Assembly: GCA_013176395.1 (NCBI GenBank)
Contig: JABMLP010000027.1
Coordinates: forward strand, 310,001-374,000
Direction: 5' to 3'
Origin: Venturia oleaginea
Taxonomy: Eukaryota; Ascomycota; Dothideomycetes; Venturiales; Venturiaceae
Length of the DNA: 64,000 nt
In this document: piece after piece, positions 11,346-23,158 of the stretch
How the letters are laid out: the number at the start of each line of letters is the position of its first letter
Position numbering within the stretch: the first letter of the stretch is position 1
Notes under the pieces: generated by a model
What the model was told of the DNA's origin: nothing
Database searches by the model: none
Seen by the model: only the letters and a program-made list of their open reading frames with translations
Translations under genes and position numbers: made by a program

Positions 11346-13493
11346 ACGGTAATTCATGAGCAGGGTAAGTGTGTGGTGGGGTAGTTTTGCTTTGATTTGT
11401 AGCGATACTGTTGCAGCGATTTTGCGAGCATGGTTTGGTGTTCTGCTTCTAATTTCCGGTTCATTGAACCACTGTCTAAGAGCGTGGTAGATACCCCGTG
11501 TTGTTTGAGTGGACTGCTGTAGATCAAAAGAGGCGGTTGGGGATAGATTAAGTACTACGATGGCCAGCAAGCGAACATGTCTAGTCATGTTCTGCGAGCC
11601 CATCCTTGGGGTTGGGCCGATGAGCAGTCTCGTTGTTGTTAATGCATATTAACTTCGAATCTCGATATTTCCCCAGGGGTTGATTCTGAGCGCTTGCAAT
11701 CTGGATTTTGTGAAATGAGGCGGCTCATAACTGATGAATCGTGTCACGCATCTCCACGTATGATTACGGGAAACCTGCTGCCCGCATTACCCTGCAGTTG
11801 AATCATGCTCCCATGTTTGTACGGCAGCAACGAAAGCAAAGGATTCAAATGTATGAAACCAAAGCTGGAGCATGATTTGTTGGTGTACGAGATGTACGAG
11901 ACGACTTGGGCTTGTATTCATGGGACGGTGTATAGTAAAGTTATTTGGCAATGTTGACATGGGATATATTGAACATTACTGTATTTTGGACCAATGATAC
12001 GAGACAATTATCAGCCTCAGGCGCCCACTGGCAACGGTTGTTATGAGGCTTGACGTACACGTGACGGGCTCACCAATGCCAGAGACGTGGTTAGGGAGGG
12101 CGAGCTTAGGCGCATCGAAGTGGAAGGCATCTCATCTTGCCAGACGACGATTCATCGCGTCTCATCAACAATGCATGATGGCACAGTGCTCTCCGTGTCC
12201 CTGTCGGGTTTGATGAGAGCACGCACTGTTCCCGGCGATGTGCGCGGATCCCATCGGCGCCCCCCCCGTTGCATTGACATTGCCATCCTGACACCATAGG
12301 GTCACGAGAAGCAATGGATGGACGAGCCAAGTTCTATTGAGAAGCCGAGAAGACCAGAATACTATCGGACCTTCGATCCGGCTTCCAAAGTTTCCAAACA
12401 AAGTGATCCACTACCCATCACTTCTGCATCGCAAGCATGGACCCTTTCCACCAGAGAACCCATCTCACTACACGTAGTACTGAGACTGCCCACGTCCTTC
12501 CAGCGTGTTTCATGCTTACAGTACACCAATGGCGCCGGAGGGGAAATCCGGAGGGGAACAGAGCCATCTCCTGGCTTGATCCAGAAGAAGCATTATGCAT
12601 ACAATCAATTTTGGGGGCGATCGATGATTCCAACCAGTCGGTTCCCAGCAGTAATCACAAATGGGTATAGTGGAAAGCCCTAACCTTCCAACTAGCTAAC
12701 CTTGACTTTGAACGCGGCATCACCGTCTTGCTAATCTGGTCTACATGGCTGGTGCCAGTACGCTTAGATTGTCGACACGTTCTCGGGCTCTCGATTCCAG
12801 GTGACAAGCAATGACTTCCATCGCAGCAAACACGTTTCTTCATGCACAGTACTATCTGGCGGGGTGGCGCTAGGTGCTCAAGCATAGCTATTCTCCTTGA
12901 TTTGACATGAGCGCTATTTGCTACGTCTTGATTATCCAAGGCAGGACCTTAGCCGATAACCAAGATGCTTGATTTATATCTAGTGATAGCTTGTCGCCTC
13001 TATTCCTATGGGGAGCAGTTGTCGAAAGCTGCTACAAAGATGGTCCAGTCCTTGTTCAATCCGAATAACCTTGTCCGCAATACGACGAGTAGTGGCTGGA
13101 GGGCATATTGTGGCAATATCGAGTTTTAACTCATTGTTTCACATCGTCGGCTAGACTGACAACATTGACGATATTCCTCATTCATGACTGGTCCCTCACT
13201 CGCGTCCCATAGATTGCATGCAGTGCATTCTACCAGGGCGGCATGCGTGTAGGGCTGGTCACGGTGATCGTGAGAGATTTGGTTCCACGTCCGTCCGCCT
13301 GGCTCGCCAAGTTGTTCGAAACTACCACGATGTTCTATAGACAAGGACGTAGCACACACTAGCTCGGTGGAACCCCATACTTTGGACCCCTCCAAGCTTT
13401 GAGGATCCTTGTATCCGCATTCTTCCCCGACGCGTGTCTGCATCGCTATCGAACTGACCATTCCTTCTCTTCTCTTTCCGTCCAAGGTGAGAA
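11346..13493. other. Intergenic spacer (2.1 kb)
   Basis: No open frame here has recognisable domains or convincing introns, and the strand bias of coding DNA is absent. The last part should hold the promoter of the Zn2Cys6 gene. Confidence 0.4.
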
Positions 13494-16222
13494 ATGTCCG
13501 AGTCGATATCTCCTCAGCCCAGCGGAGGCACCAGGCGGGCCAAACGAGCGACCAGAGCTTGTAACCACTGCCGATGGAAAAGGGTGAGCTATCGCGTCTT
13601 ATGCTCTGTACACGCCAGAGACCAACATGTTCAGCAACTCACATTGACGTAGTTGAAATGCTCCGATCAAGCTCAGAATGAATCATGCATGAACTGTATC
13701 ATTTACGGTACGAAATGCGAGTACACCACAGCCTGGCCGCAACAAACCGAGAAGAGGAAAGATGCTCCTGAAAGCAACGGCAACGGCCACGGCCGATCGA
13801 GATCGAGAAAGAAGCAGAGGACTTCGGACGATGAGGAAGAAAAGGAGATCCGGTCCGCACCTTCCAGAAGTCCCACCGCCGATGAAGAAGAACGTCTCGA
13901 GGCCGAGTGCAGTGGTCAGTCTGTCACTGATGCTGCCGACCCCATCAACCATCTTCCTGACAGAGCCGCTGAGGCCGAATTGGAAGAAAATGGTAGGTCT
14001 CTGCTATTACGATGTTGAAGAAAACGTTGGTGACATTTGAAAGGTATCCTCTCTGCTGATCGGGACCCACTTACTGTGCTCGTTCATGACCGCCTCGGAA
14101 AAGAACTTGTGCACTACCTCACCCCCATGATGACGGGAGTGGAAAATGAAGACGATATCGGAGAGTCATTAGAAGATACCGGACTACCACCGCCTCAAGT
14201 CACCGAGGCTTTGATAGATGGTTCGTTAGACCTATCACTCCACTGCAAACGCGATCCATTGACAGGTGTACAGCATATTTCGATAATGTTCATCCCTTGT
14301 ATCCAATCATAGACGAGTCCTCTTTCCGCATTCAGCTACAACAATACTACGAATCTCTTCAACATGTAGACCGCCTTTGGCTTTTCCTTGTTAAGATTAT
14401 GATGTGTACTGCTGCTGCTGCATGCCACGATGCGCCCAGCCTCGGCCATGATATCAAGGGGTTACGGGAGCAGCTTTTCGCACAAGCCATTTCTTCGTCC
14501 TACCTGATATACAACCAGGCTGGGTTGAGGAACAGTCAGGTTCTTGTGCTTATTGTAAGCTTGTGCCGCCGTTATGCATGGGAAAAGGGTTGCTAATCAG
14601 CTGGACAGTCGTTATACTCGATACAGATGAAGAAGCTGAACACCGCCTGGTTATGGGTGAGATGGTGCATCAGAATCCAGTCACAGTGGCCTCAGGGAAA
14701 ACATCGGAGTATAAAAGAGTCGGTGGACGTTCTAGCATTGAAGGACATGGTCACGTGGACGTCCTTCATGATTGAGAGGTACTGTTGGTCCACACTCGTG
14801 CCTAGACCATTGTACTAATCAAATGACAGTCATCTTGCGCTGATACAGTTCCGAGATGATGCTAGACTGTTGGAGGCGAGATTGAAAACGCCAGGTGAGG
14901 AGGTCAAAAAGAGATATCCAGTCTTCTGTCACCGGTTAGCTTTGGCGCGATTAACACAACGATTCACCAGAAGTGGAGTGGAAGCACCATGCGGACCAGC
15001 CGCTTTCACAGAGCGATTCGAGCAGGTGTATTCCAGCATTCTAGCCTGGAAGGAGTCTGTGCCAGTAAGGACGTTCAAAATCCGTGAATTGACGCGAGTT
15101 AACAATCTCGTCTCACAGATTGGCTACCAACCCGAAGGCGACATATTCGCTGAAAGAGAGGAGTACCAATGCGTCCTCTTCTTGCACCTCGAGTACCATA
15201 CCCTCCTCCTCTCCATGTTCACAGCTCTCGGCGCGGCATCCCGCCTCTCACCAAAAGATAAAATGAAAACTTCTTCCAGAGTACGAAATCAAATCGCGAT
15301 ACGAATCAGCAATGCACGGCGTCTTCTCAAGACGATTAATTGCATAACAGATACTGCGCACCTGCAACCATGCGTAAGCTCGTGGTACGTCTGCGCTGCT
15401 CCAGTTCCTCAACCTTGTCTCTTTACATGTAGGGCGACATGCTGATTTCTGTGTGGTAGGCTCAACATCGTCCAAATCCTCTCCCCCTTCTCCTTCCTCT
15501 ACAGCCACGTCATGCGCCGTCCCTCCCTCCTCAGCACCCGCTCCGACCTCGACCTCCTCTACAGCGCCACGCGCCATTTCCGCCAATTCATGAACGATTC
15601 ACCGCGAAACAAGAACATCGCCACTCTAATCACATCAATGTACGACGCCGCTGCTAAATTTGTCTCGCAAAGTCGTGCCACGGGCTCCCTTCCCGGTCCA
15701 CAGACGTGCACGCCCGGCGCGCTAGCCGATCACTTCAGTGACTTGCCTGGAGAGAATAACAATACTGTCACGAAAAGAAGGTTGACGGACGTGAGTGGGA
15801 TGAATGGAATCAACTCGGCGACGCATACGCCTGCGGGTGAACCTGGAGAATTTGATTATTCGCCCACTGTGGACGGGAGCGTAGACCATGGCGTTGGCGG
15901 ATTGGAATTGAACACGAGTTTCCCCGTTCACATGCCGGGTGCGTACACGCCTTACAGCAATTACTCGGCTGGTGGACACGACTTCAGGATGCACTCTAAT
16001 GATGGAGGTGGCGGGGGGAATGGGATAAGTATTGGGTCTAGTGGTGGTGGTGGAGCGGAAGCGGCGTGGCTGGCTAGTGCGGCTGGTCAAGGACATGGAC
16101 ATGGTCAGGGCAACACTTTACCCGGTGTCAACGCCATAGGTTTGGGTGTGGGGGGTGTAGGGAATCCGTGGGATGACTGGTTTTGGGGCAATGATCATGG
16201 GGGGAGGGGTGGGACGGGGTGA
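13494..16222 (+). CDS. Zn2Cys6 transcription factor
   Basis: Seven exons (13494-13583, 13653-13992, 14044-14220, 14274-14554, 14609-14778, 14830-15384, 15460-16222) give 791 residues. The first intron splits the zinc cluster. Joined, it reads C-x2-C-x6-C-x8-C-x2-C-x6-C (RACNHCRWKR to GTKCEY, about residues 23-49), followed by a basic stretch (SRSRKKQR). The middle region beginning AYFDNVHPLYPIID is the start of the fungal-specific transcription factor domain (PF04082). The last 200 residues are Gly/His/Asn-rich and low in complexity. It should be a nuclear DNA-binding regulator. Its target is unknown; neighbours are a glucosyltransferase and a dienelactone hydrolase. Exon 5 matches the family weakly, so a small splice error there is possible. 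Confidence 0.85.
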
Positions 16223-16750
16223 TGGAGGAAGAGAGGGGTGTGGTCTTGAAACTGTCGAGGTCCTGGGCTGGAATGCCTGGGCTGCATAATTTGATGTGGC
16301 GAATTTTGGGAGGGCGCCTACCCGCCAGGACGCCTCAAAGCGAGTCCGAGGGGTCACTGTTGTGAACGATACAAGAGGTATGGCATGGTAAGCAAGATGT
16401 CTGAGGTAAACCAGTCCTGCCATACCGGGGCGAGGAAATATTGCCACAAGTACGGTAGGACCCGGGCGAGACAGGCGAGGAGACCCTGTACGAGGCGAAT
16501 TAAGGGCGTGTAGGAATTAACGAAACACAAGGCCTGGATCCTGTCTATGCAGGACATGGGCGAGAGAAGGGCAAAGAGGATGATGACGAAGGCATGCTTA
16601 CAATGGCTTGACATAGCAGAGAGAAATCAGAGCTCGTTCAATTACGTTCACGGTCGTCACGTTACTGACGTGAAATGCTGGGCTTGTTGTATTCATCTCA
16701 ATGTTCCTTTCAGGTTTATGCTTCGTGAGCGGCGTCCTCTAGAGCAACGC
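16223..16750. other. Short convergent intergenic region
   Basis: It lies between the tail-to-tail ends of the Zn2Cys6 gene and the dienelactone hydrolase. Nothing further is recognised. Confidence 0.4.
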
Positions 16751-17970
16751 TTAGCAGACGTGTTCGAGTTCGCCCGCGGCTTCGGATGGGCCTAAGTCGG
16801 ATCGTAGGACCCGACCGAACAACTCGAGGAGCATTTGGAAGCAGATGCCTGCTATGGCTGGGTCGTAACGACCTTTGCTTAACTCGTCGCGGATGAAGGC
16901 GTCTTTTCGCTGTGTCAGTCCGGCAGCCCCTTTCTCGACATACGATTGCAAACTTACGCTGAGCATGAGCGAGCTCGTAGAAACTGAAGGTAACACCCGC
17001 GTCGTGCAGTGTCTTCCGGATAAGATCGCGACCAGCAGGTGGGATATGCGTATCCTTCTTCCCAAAAATCTATAACCAAAATCAGCGCCTCCAAAAGACG
17101 GATCCGTAGGAACGAATTAGGTCGGAACCGTACTCACCATAACAACCTCCCCTGCAATCTCCCCCGTCCTAACCAAACTATCATCATCCATCCCCTCCCC
17201 CAAACTCCTCGAATGGATATCCGTCGCGAAATAACAAACCGTTGCGTGCACCCGCTTATCCAACGCCGCTCTGTACGCCAAGTGCCCACCGAGACACATA
17301 CCTGTTGCGCCGATGCGGCCGGTGCAGGTGGGCATGGAGAGGAGGTGGTCGACGGTTAGTGTTGCGTCCTCGTCGTAGGCGGACACTTTTTTCTTTATTT
17401 TCAGGGAGTTGCCTAGATCTGTTCCAGGAACGTCGTAGGCGAGGGGTGTTGGGGGGACGAATTCGTGGTAGGAGGAGGGGGCTGCGACGATGTAGCCTTG
17501 GGAGGCTATTTGGCGGGCGAAGCGGGCGACGGGGCCGGTTACTGGGTTGGGTTTTTCTTTTAGTTGGGAGAGAAGGGTTCTTCGTGATATTCCTAGGTTG
17601 GATGACAAAACTCGATGATGGAAAATGTGTAAGAGTATGGATGTGCAAATATGGCTTGAGAATATGAGTAGAGAAGAACTCACCTTGATATATCTCGCTG
17701 AAGACGAGAACACCTGGAAACTTGGCCTTTGGATATCCGTCTATCTTTGGGTGAAAGATGAATATGCCTACGCGAGTTAGTAAGCGGGACAATTACCGGC
17801 AAGGAAGTGTTATTACGCATATCACCACCAGCCTGGGTGGCTACGTCTACGTGAGTCTCTTCGATCAACATCTTGATCTGCTGGATGGTTTTGTATTTGT
17901 TGACGATGCGCGGAGGTAGCTGAGTTGGAGTTGATACCACCCGAGTATAGGATAGCGCGGGATTAGTCAT
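16751..17970 (-). CDS. Dienelactone hydrolase family protein
   Basis: Five exons (17970-17817, 17767-17684, 17541-17138, 17069-16958, 16902-16751) give 301 residues, normal for the DLH/carboxymethylenebutenolidase family. The alpha/beta-hydrolase triad is complete: Cys about 162 in G-M-C-L-G-G, Asp about 220 in GKKDTHIP, and His about 252, whose codon is created by the last splice junction (AQ-H-AFIRDE). Acceptors at 17542 and 16903 were chosen because they restore the family sequences EIYQVTGPVARF and QHAFIRDE. These enzymes open dienelactones in the ortho-cleavage route for chlorinated or plain catechols, and many fungal members act on other esters. A Tc1-like transposon ends 12 nt upstream of the ATG, so the natural promoter has been displaced or replaced. 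Confidence 0.9.
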
Positions 17971-17982
17971 GCTCCGAAAGCG

Positions 17983-19400
17983 GCACAGGGTTCCTCAAAT
18001 CTGACTGCGCAGGGCGCTCGGACCCACCATCCCATCTTTTGACCTTGAATGTATTATGCTATTTACCACCGTTTGACTTGCAATGGATCTCTGGTTTTTG
18101 CTGAATCATCTTAAATCTCTCTGGCATCTCTCTGATCCTTTTCCGTATCATTGTGAGCGTTATTTTGTCCCCTTCTGCCTGGATTTCAGCCTTGAAATGA
18201 GCCAACGACGACCACCTCCTGCCAGCTAATCTGGACTTAATGATATTCCAACAAGACTCAATGGGATTGAGATCACATGATTGAGGAGGGTGAATAAGTA
18301 ATAGAAGGTCTGCTTCTCTTTTTATGACTGCAGGGTCACTGTTAGGTGACTTGATTCCGTGAGAAGGATCACCATCCTCTTGAAGCCAGTATTTACGCTG
18401 CTGACGCTTCTCCAAGGCCTGAATAGCTTCAATGTGTTGCGGCAGTATCTTTTTGGCGTAGAAAACCTGTGTCATGCAGTTTCCTTTTGGTGTTTCGTCC
18501 TCCTCTGTCTTAAGGTCTTGCCAGACCTTCAGCCGGGCTTGGTACACTGAATCCAGCTCGTATTTGAGTTGTTTAGGCTGCTTGACTTGCCTACAGACCT
18601 TCTCTGATGGCTCAGCCGGATCCTTGTAGAATATGAGGTTTCCTTTCTTGTTGTATGAGATGCCGCCGGCGACGTGAATAGTAACATCCAAAACGCCTTC
18701 TAGCTCCTCATTGACACCTCTCTCTTGCCCTGGAAAGCGTAGCTCATATTCAGGTGCATTGGCGAGTTCTTTTGACTGAAAATGGGCTTCATCTGTGAAC
18801 TAAATCCAACTCCAGAAGCCTAGTATGGTCTTTTTCTCGTGTTCTTTACCGTATTCAACCCTCTTTGGCCGATTTGCCTGGGATATCTGCTTCTGATAAC
18901 GCTTCTTGAATCGCCTAGCCCCTGCATTGTATACGTGACGCTGTAATCTCTTTGCGAAAGGCTTGCCGGGGCAGGAATTGGCTTGTTCCTGCCAGCCTTT
19001 TTCGTGTATGGGGTCATCTTGGTTCGTAAGGCGGGTAAGATCTGAAGCAGATAATTTAGTAGGCCGCCCTATGATGCAACTGCTCTTTCTCTGTGATATG
19101 AATGCTGCATCACCAGTAAGTTCTCGTAGTTTAAGCCAACTACGTGCGGTAGAAGTTGGTATATTGATTTCAGGGAGGTATGCGATTGTACCGACGCCGT
19201 CGGCCTCATTCTTGCAATCCTAGGCCTGAAAAAATCGCATTCTCTTCGTGGTGTCATATTCTCGCCTTGCAGTCTTTCTTTTAGGTGTTCTAGGCGCCAT
19301 GGTGGTGGTAAATTGAGCGATAAGTTGGTATATACGTGGAAATTGAGATGGGATGGTGGGTCCGAGCGCCCTGCGCAGTCAGATTTGAGGAACCCTGTGC
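17983..19400 (-). mobile_element. Tc1-like DNA transposon with 55-bp inverted repeats
   Basis: The 1418-bp element is bounded by long inverted repeats, 17983-18037 and 19346-19400, which begin GCACAGGGTTCC at the outside and appear identical. It carries one transposase gene on the minus strand. No TA target duplication is visible outside the repeats, which is unusual for Tc1/mariner; small changes after insertion could explain it. The identical ends suggest recent activity or homogenisation. Confidence 0.85.
18059..19300 (-). pseudogene. Tc1-like transposase with two in-frame TAG codons
   Basis: A single frame of 414 codons runs from ATG (19300) to TAA (18059). It is interrupted only by TAG at 19222-19220 (after FFQA) and TAG at 18802-18800 (WSWI-stop-FTDEAHF). 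The N-terminus is basic (MAPRTPKRK) and is followed by a helix-turn-helix region. The DDE catalytic core then shows the first Asp in FTDEAHF, the second in QEDGDPSH, and the Glu in DLNPIESCW. About 38 residues separate the last two acids, more than the 34 of Tc1 itself. The second stop sits where related proteins usually have Gln (W-I-Q-F-T-D), so CAG to TAG is likely. As it stands the gene cannot make full-length transposase without readthrough. Confidence 0.85.
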
Positions 19401-19841
19401 GGGAACCTATGTGTCTTTCTCGCGGCCGGAGTGACGGAATCATCTCTTCTTCACCAACAACTTCACGCTTTCATCCCTGGCGGCATCTTTGCTCATCGCA
19501 CATCGTTTGCCAATTCCTTCAACAGGATCGGCAGTCTCACAGCTCATCGCAGTTAATTCGACGTCAATTACGATGGTTTTTGGTTGAACCCGAAAGAGAT
19601 GGCAGCAGAATGAAATGCCATCTGTGCGCCATTGACTCGGGCATAGCAGGGTTTGTAGTCGTTTGGAATATAGCAATCATTACGACACAAATATTCACTT
19701 ACCTGACCTCCACCATAAACTGCATCTTGTTTAGCCATTGGATCTGCTGTGGTGTCAATCACATTACCGATTTATATCGTCTGTATACCAGAATTCGCCA
19801 CCGGCCGCCGTCTTGCCAATTATCAACCTCTATTTACAGCC
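19401..19841. other. Spacer between the Tc1-like element and the kelch gene
   Basis: It holds the presumed promoter of the gene at 19842 and the DNA that flanked the hydrolase gene before insertion. No gene is seen. Confidence 0.35.
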
Positions 19842-20915
19842 ATGAAACCATCAGCCTCAACTCTGCTATCTTGCTTTGCAACTATCAGCCGAATTTCAGC
19901 CTCATCTGTCAACGACTTCACACCGAGAGCCCAGACAGGATGCTGGCAACAACTGCCGAACCTTCCTGGAGGTCCACGACAGGAGCACGGCGCTATCGCT
20001 CTTAGTAGCAATGTCTACCTCATCGGCGGAATGATCCACAGCGCTGTTGGCGTCAGTCCAACAGAAGCCACCACGAGCGTCGAGGTCTTCGACACCACAA
20101 CATTAACGTGGTCGAATGCTGCTCCGTTACCGGTCTCAATGCACCACCCCAATATTGCCACAGTAGATGGCAAAATCTACGTCCTCGGCGGGATAACTTT
20201 AACTAACAAAAAATGGGACTCAATCGGAAATTGTTACAGATATGATCCTGCTATCAAAAGTTGGGACGCCTTAACACCAATGCCAGTTGGGACAGAACGA
20301 GGAAGTGCTGCTGTTGGTGTGTTTGGTAAAATCATCTACTTGGCTGGAGGAATACGAATTCCAAACTCTGCCAATGGGACGGATGGAAACGGGCGGATCG
20401 CTCTCACGACCGCACAAAGCTACGACACCGTCTCCGGAAAATGGACTACACTACCTAATCTCACCGCTGCGAATGGTGAGGGAAGAGACCACGGTGGCGG
20501 AGCTGTTATCAATGGGACGTTCTATGTTGTCGGTGGTCGAAATGCGTCGCGGGAGAGTGTTCGTGGCACGCTGTTTGCCATGGATCTCAATTCTCCCTGG
20601 CCCAAGTGGACGTCGAAAACGGCCATGCCCACGGCTCGTGGCGGAATTGCGGTGGCTTCCATCGGCAACAAAATTTATGCTTTTGGAGGAGAAGGCAACC
20701 CTGCAAATGGGACCAAGGGCGTGTTCTTCTCGAGCGAAGTTTATGATGCAGCCAAGGACGGCTGGGGCACCGCAGCGCCAATGGTATTGCCTAGACATGG
20801 GACGCAGGCTGTGGCTGTGGGTGAAGGTATATACCTTGCCGGAGGTGGTCCTCGGCAAGGCTTCTTAGATACTGATTACTTTGACGTCTTCAGGGCAGAC
20901 GGCGCATGCTCATGA
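19842..20915 (+). CDS. Secreted kelch-repeat protein
   Basis: An intronless 357-residue protein starts at the ATG that gives a signal peptide (MKPSASTLLSCFATISRISA). It contains about six kelch blades, each with the hydrophobic strand plus GG doublet (VYLIGG, IYVLGG, IYLAGG, FYVVGG, IYAFGG, IYLAGG) followed by a spaced Tyr/Trp (for example YRYDPAIKSW, SYDTVSGKW). Six blades would close a beta-propeller. There are several N-x-S/T glycosylation sites. Secreted kelch proteins of fungi include galactose-oxidase relatives, but the copper-binding Cys-Tyr region and the extra domains of that enzyme are not seen, so a binding role is as likely as catalysis. The long open frame upstream of this ATG is probably leader. 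Confidence 0.82.
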   Translation: MKPSASTLLSCFATISRISASSVNDFTPRAQTGCWQQLPNLPGGPRQEHGAIALSSNVYLIGGMIHSAVGVSPTEATTSVEVFDTTTLTWSNAAPLPVSMHHPNIATVDGKIYVLGGITLTNKKWDSIGNCYRYDPAIKSWDALTPMPVGTERGSAAVGVFGKIIYLAGGIRIPNSANGTDGNGRIALTTAQSYDTVSGKWTTLPNLTAANGEGRDHGGGAVINGTFYVVGGRNASRESVRGTLFAMDLNSPWPKWTSKTAMPTARGGIAVASIGNKIYAFGGEGNPANGTKGVFFSSEVYDAAKDGWGTAAPMVLPRHGTQAVAVGEGIYLAGGGPRQGFLDTDYFDVFRADGACS

Positions 20916-21660
20916 GATTTGCCACAGTCAATTCATTTGGTATATTGAGGTCCTCGAAGCTTCCGGGTATGAGGGTACCAAGGTCATCTCAGTATCCACT
21001 TTTCCTGTCGCTCTGATCCTACTTTCTCCACCATCAATGCCGGTACACAGTTAGGAAAAGACGAACTCGAAATTCAGTTTGTAAATGCTGAAATCGAGAT
21101 CGATGTTGATAAATTTCTGGCGACAGATACTCAAAACTTGAATCGCCGGGAATTTATCGATACTGATATCAAGTCAAACATGCGGAACTCGACACGAAGG
21201 TACATGGTATGGCAGACAATCGGAAGGGTATCTGCGGTCTGGACAAACGGGATTCGCTTGATTACTATGGTCTGTCGGGTGTTTTTGGTGTGAAGCATGA
21301 ATCAGACAAGGGAGATTCACCTACGTTTATTATCCAACAGCCCATAGTAGACTTCTGGTCACTGGTAACGGGAGAACCTTGGCACCGGTTTTGTTTTACT
21401 ATTTAAGAAAGAATTTTTCACTTGTCAAACATCTTCGCACCCACACAAAACGGAGTAGAAATCAAATTTCGAAAAATCGGAACCTGAACAAGATACAACA
21501 GAATATAACCAGCCTGCGATAGCATCCCAGATACCAAAAGCTTCTCATAGTAAGTCTGAAACACTGCTTCAAAGTTTTTCTAGGGCCGTCGCCGTCACTC
21601 ACTTCATCAGCGTTTCTCCCCAAAAATAAAAAATAAACTGACGAATCCAGCGAAGAAAAA
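20916..21660. other. Intergenic region with a pseudogene relic
   Basis: Bases 21050-21180 read as a coding relic with the pattern KFLAT, then RREFIDTDI. Similar relics occur near 34150-34215 and 55900-56010 (see findings). No intact gene is seen. Confidence 0.45.
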
Positions 21661-22333
21661 ATGGTCCCCATTCAAATAGTGTGCCTCTGCCTCACCAAAG
21701 AAGAGGTGCGCGCCAAATGGGGAAGAAAGCCTCAGCGTAAAATGTCATCCTGGCTCTTGGAAAATCATTGCAATGGCATGTACTTGGACCGGGTTTACCA
21801 TATATATTTGGGCTTCGGCAAAATGTTACTAGACTACGTTGAAGAAACCCCGGGCCTCACCATATCCGACTATCTCCAAAATGCCCCGAGCCTCAAAGAT
21901 GTCGCTGACTTGCTACCTAAGTTCGACAGAGGCATGACGCGTCTCTATGTGATAGGACGTCGCATTCAGGAATTCCTTGCGGCCAAGGAGGTGGAACTCG
22001 CTCGCGAGAAGTTGAGTGACCCGACAGATAGTGCTTCTGGAGGGGAGGGAAACGCGTCGGATGCTTCTGAGAAGTCTGAAAGTACGTCTGCTGAGGGATG
22101 TACCAAATTATGGGGTGCGAATTCGCAATGTGGATGGTGATTGGGAGAAGCATGACTTCGACTCTGCCGATGCTGCCGTCGAGTGTTGTGTAGGACATGC
22201 CAAGAAGACATTGGAAATGATGGTGGATATACTCCTCGAGCTCAAGCAAATTATGGAGTTGCATGAAGAAACAGAGGCATCAGCATTGGAAATGGATGAG
22301 TCGCCATCCGGGGAGCAGAAAGGAGGGGACTAA
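21661..22333 (+). CDS. Hypothetical protein, model uncertain (frame change near 22085)
   Basis: The first frame opens at ATG 21661 and encodes about 140 sensible residues (SSWLLENHCNGMYLDRVYHIYLGFGKMLLDY, then a helical Glu/Lys-rich part). A second frame from about 22090 to TAA-less TGA end at 22333 continues with a helical acidic segment (YGVRIRNVDGDWEKHDFDSADAAVECC). I found no GT-AG intron that joins the two in phase. The gene may therefore be frameshifted, or the first frame may simply stop at 22140, giving 159 residues. No known domain is recognised. Confidence 0.4.
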
Positions 22334-23158
22334 GAAGGAAGCAGCGAACCGCCGATGAAGAAGCAACGGATTGCATAGGAGGAACGCGAGCTAGATGGCG
22401 ATTCACAAGTACCATCGTGAAACTGCTATGCATGTTCACTTGTGCATATCAATTGCGTACTGACAGAGCTGACGGGTTTCATTTGGTGGAGGAAATGCTT
22501 AGACTTAATGATCGATGGAAGATGTTGAGCGCTTAGCGAGAGACGGGGACGGGGACAAAGTGCTTAAATCAACGCGTAAAAAAAAGCATACCGATATAGC
22601 TGACAGGTTTCATTTGGTAGAGGGAAGGCTTAGACTAACTGATTGATGGAAGACGTTGAGAACTTAACGAGAGACAGCCCGGACGAAATGCTTTATTATC
22701 AATTTATATAAAAAAATCGACATCGATAAGTTGCTAGCGATGCACATGAATCGAGTACTATACCTTACTACTCTCCACCTTCCCTGCAGAACCAGGACCA
22801 AAAACTCAACTCTCCAAAAAGAATGGCAAAAATATACAGTAGCGGGGATTCGCTGGTGGTCACCCACCCAACTCCTAATCCGCCGATTTCAAGCTTATCT
22901 GTGAATGATATAATTGGTTAATACGCTAGGTTCTTGCCCTCCTCACCGGCCTCACGCTGTCATTCACCTCAATGCCACTCACCAACGCTGTCCTCACGCT
23001 GTCATTCACCTCAATTCCGTCCTTACGATATCACTTACCAACGCTATCTCACATGAGATAGCAGTATCATGGAAGATGGTTGGTCTCCGAAGCAAGAGTG
23101 GAAACATTCATTTGGCCGTAGACTCAAAACTCATGCAAGACTCTACCTCTCCACTCTT
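22334..23158. repeat. Spacer with diverged tandem duplications
   Basis: Two diverged copies of a roughly 100-bp unit start at 22468 and 22599 (131 bp apart; shared text GCTGACRGGTTTCATTTGGT). A second pair, CTCACGCTGTCATTCACCTC, starts at about 22950 and 22992. No gene is recognised. Confidence 0.6.

Noticed and set aside
17550..17713. Extension of the hydrolase with the segment GISRRTLLSQLKEKPNP
   Set aside because: A later acceptor at 17542 restores the family sequence EIYQVTGPVARF, so the extra piece is intron.
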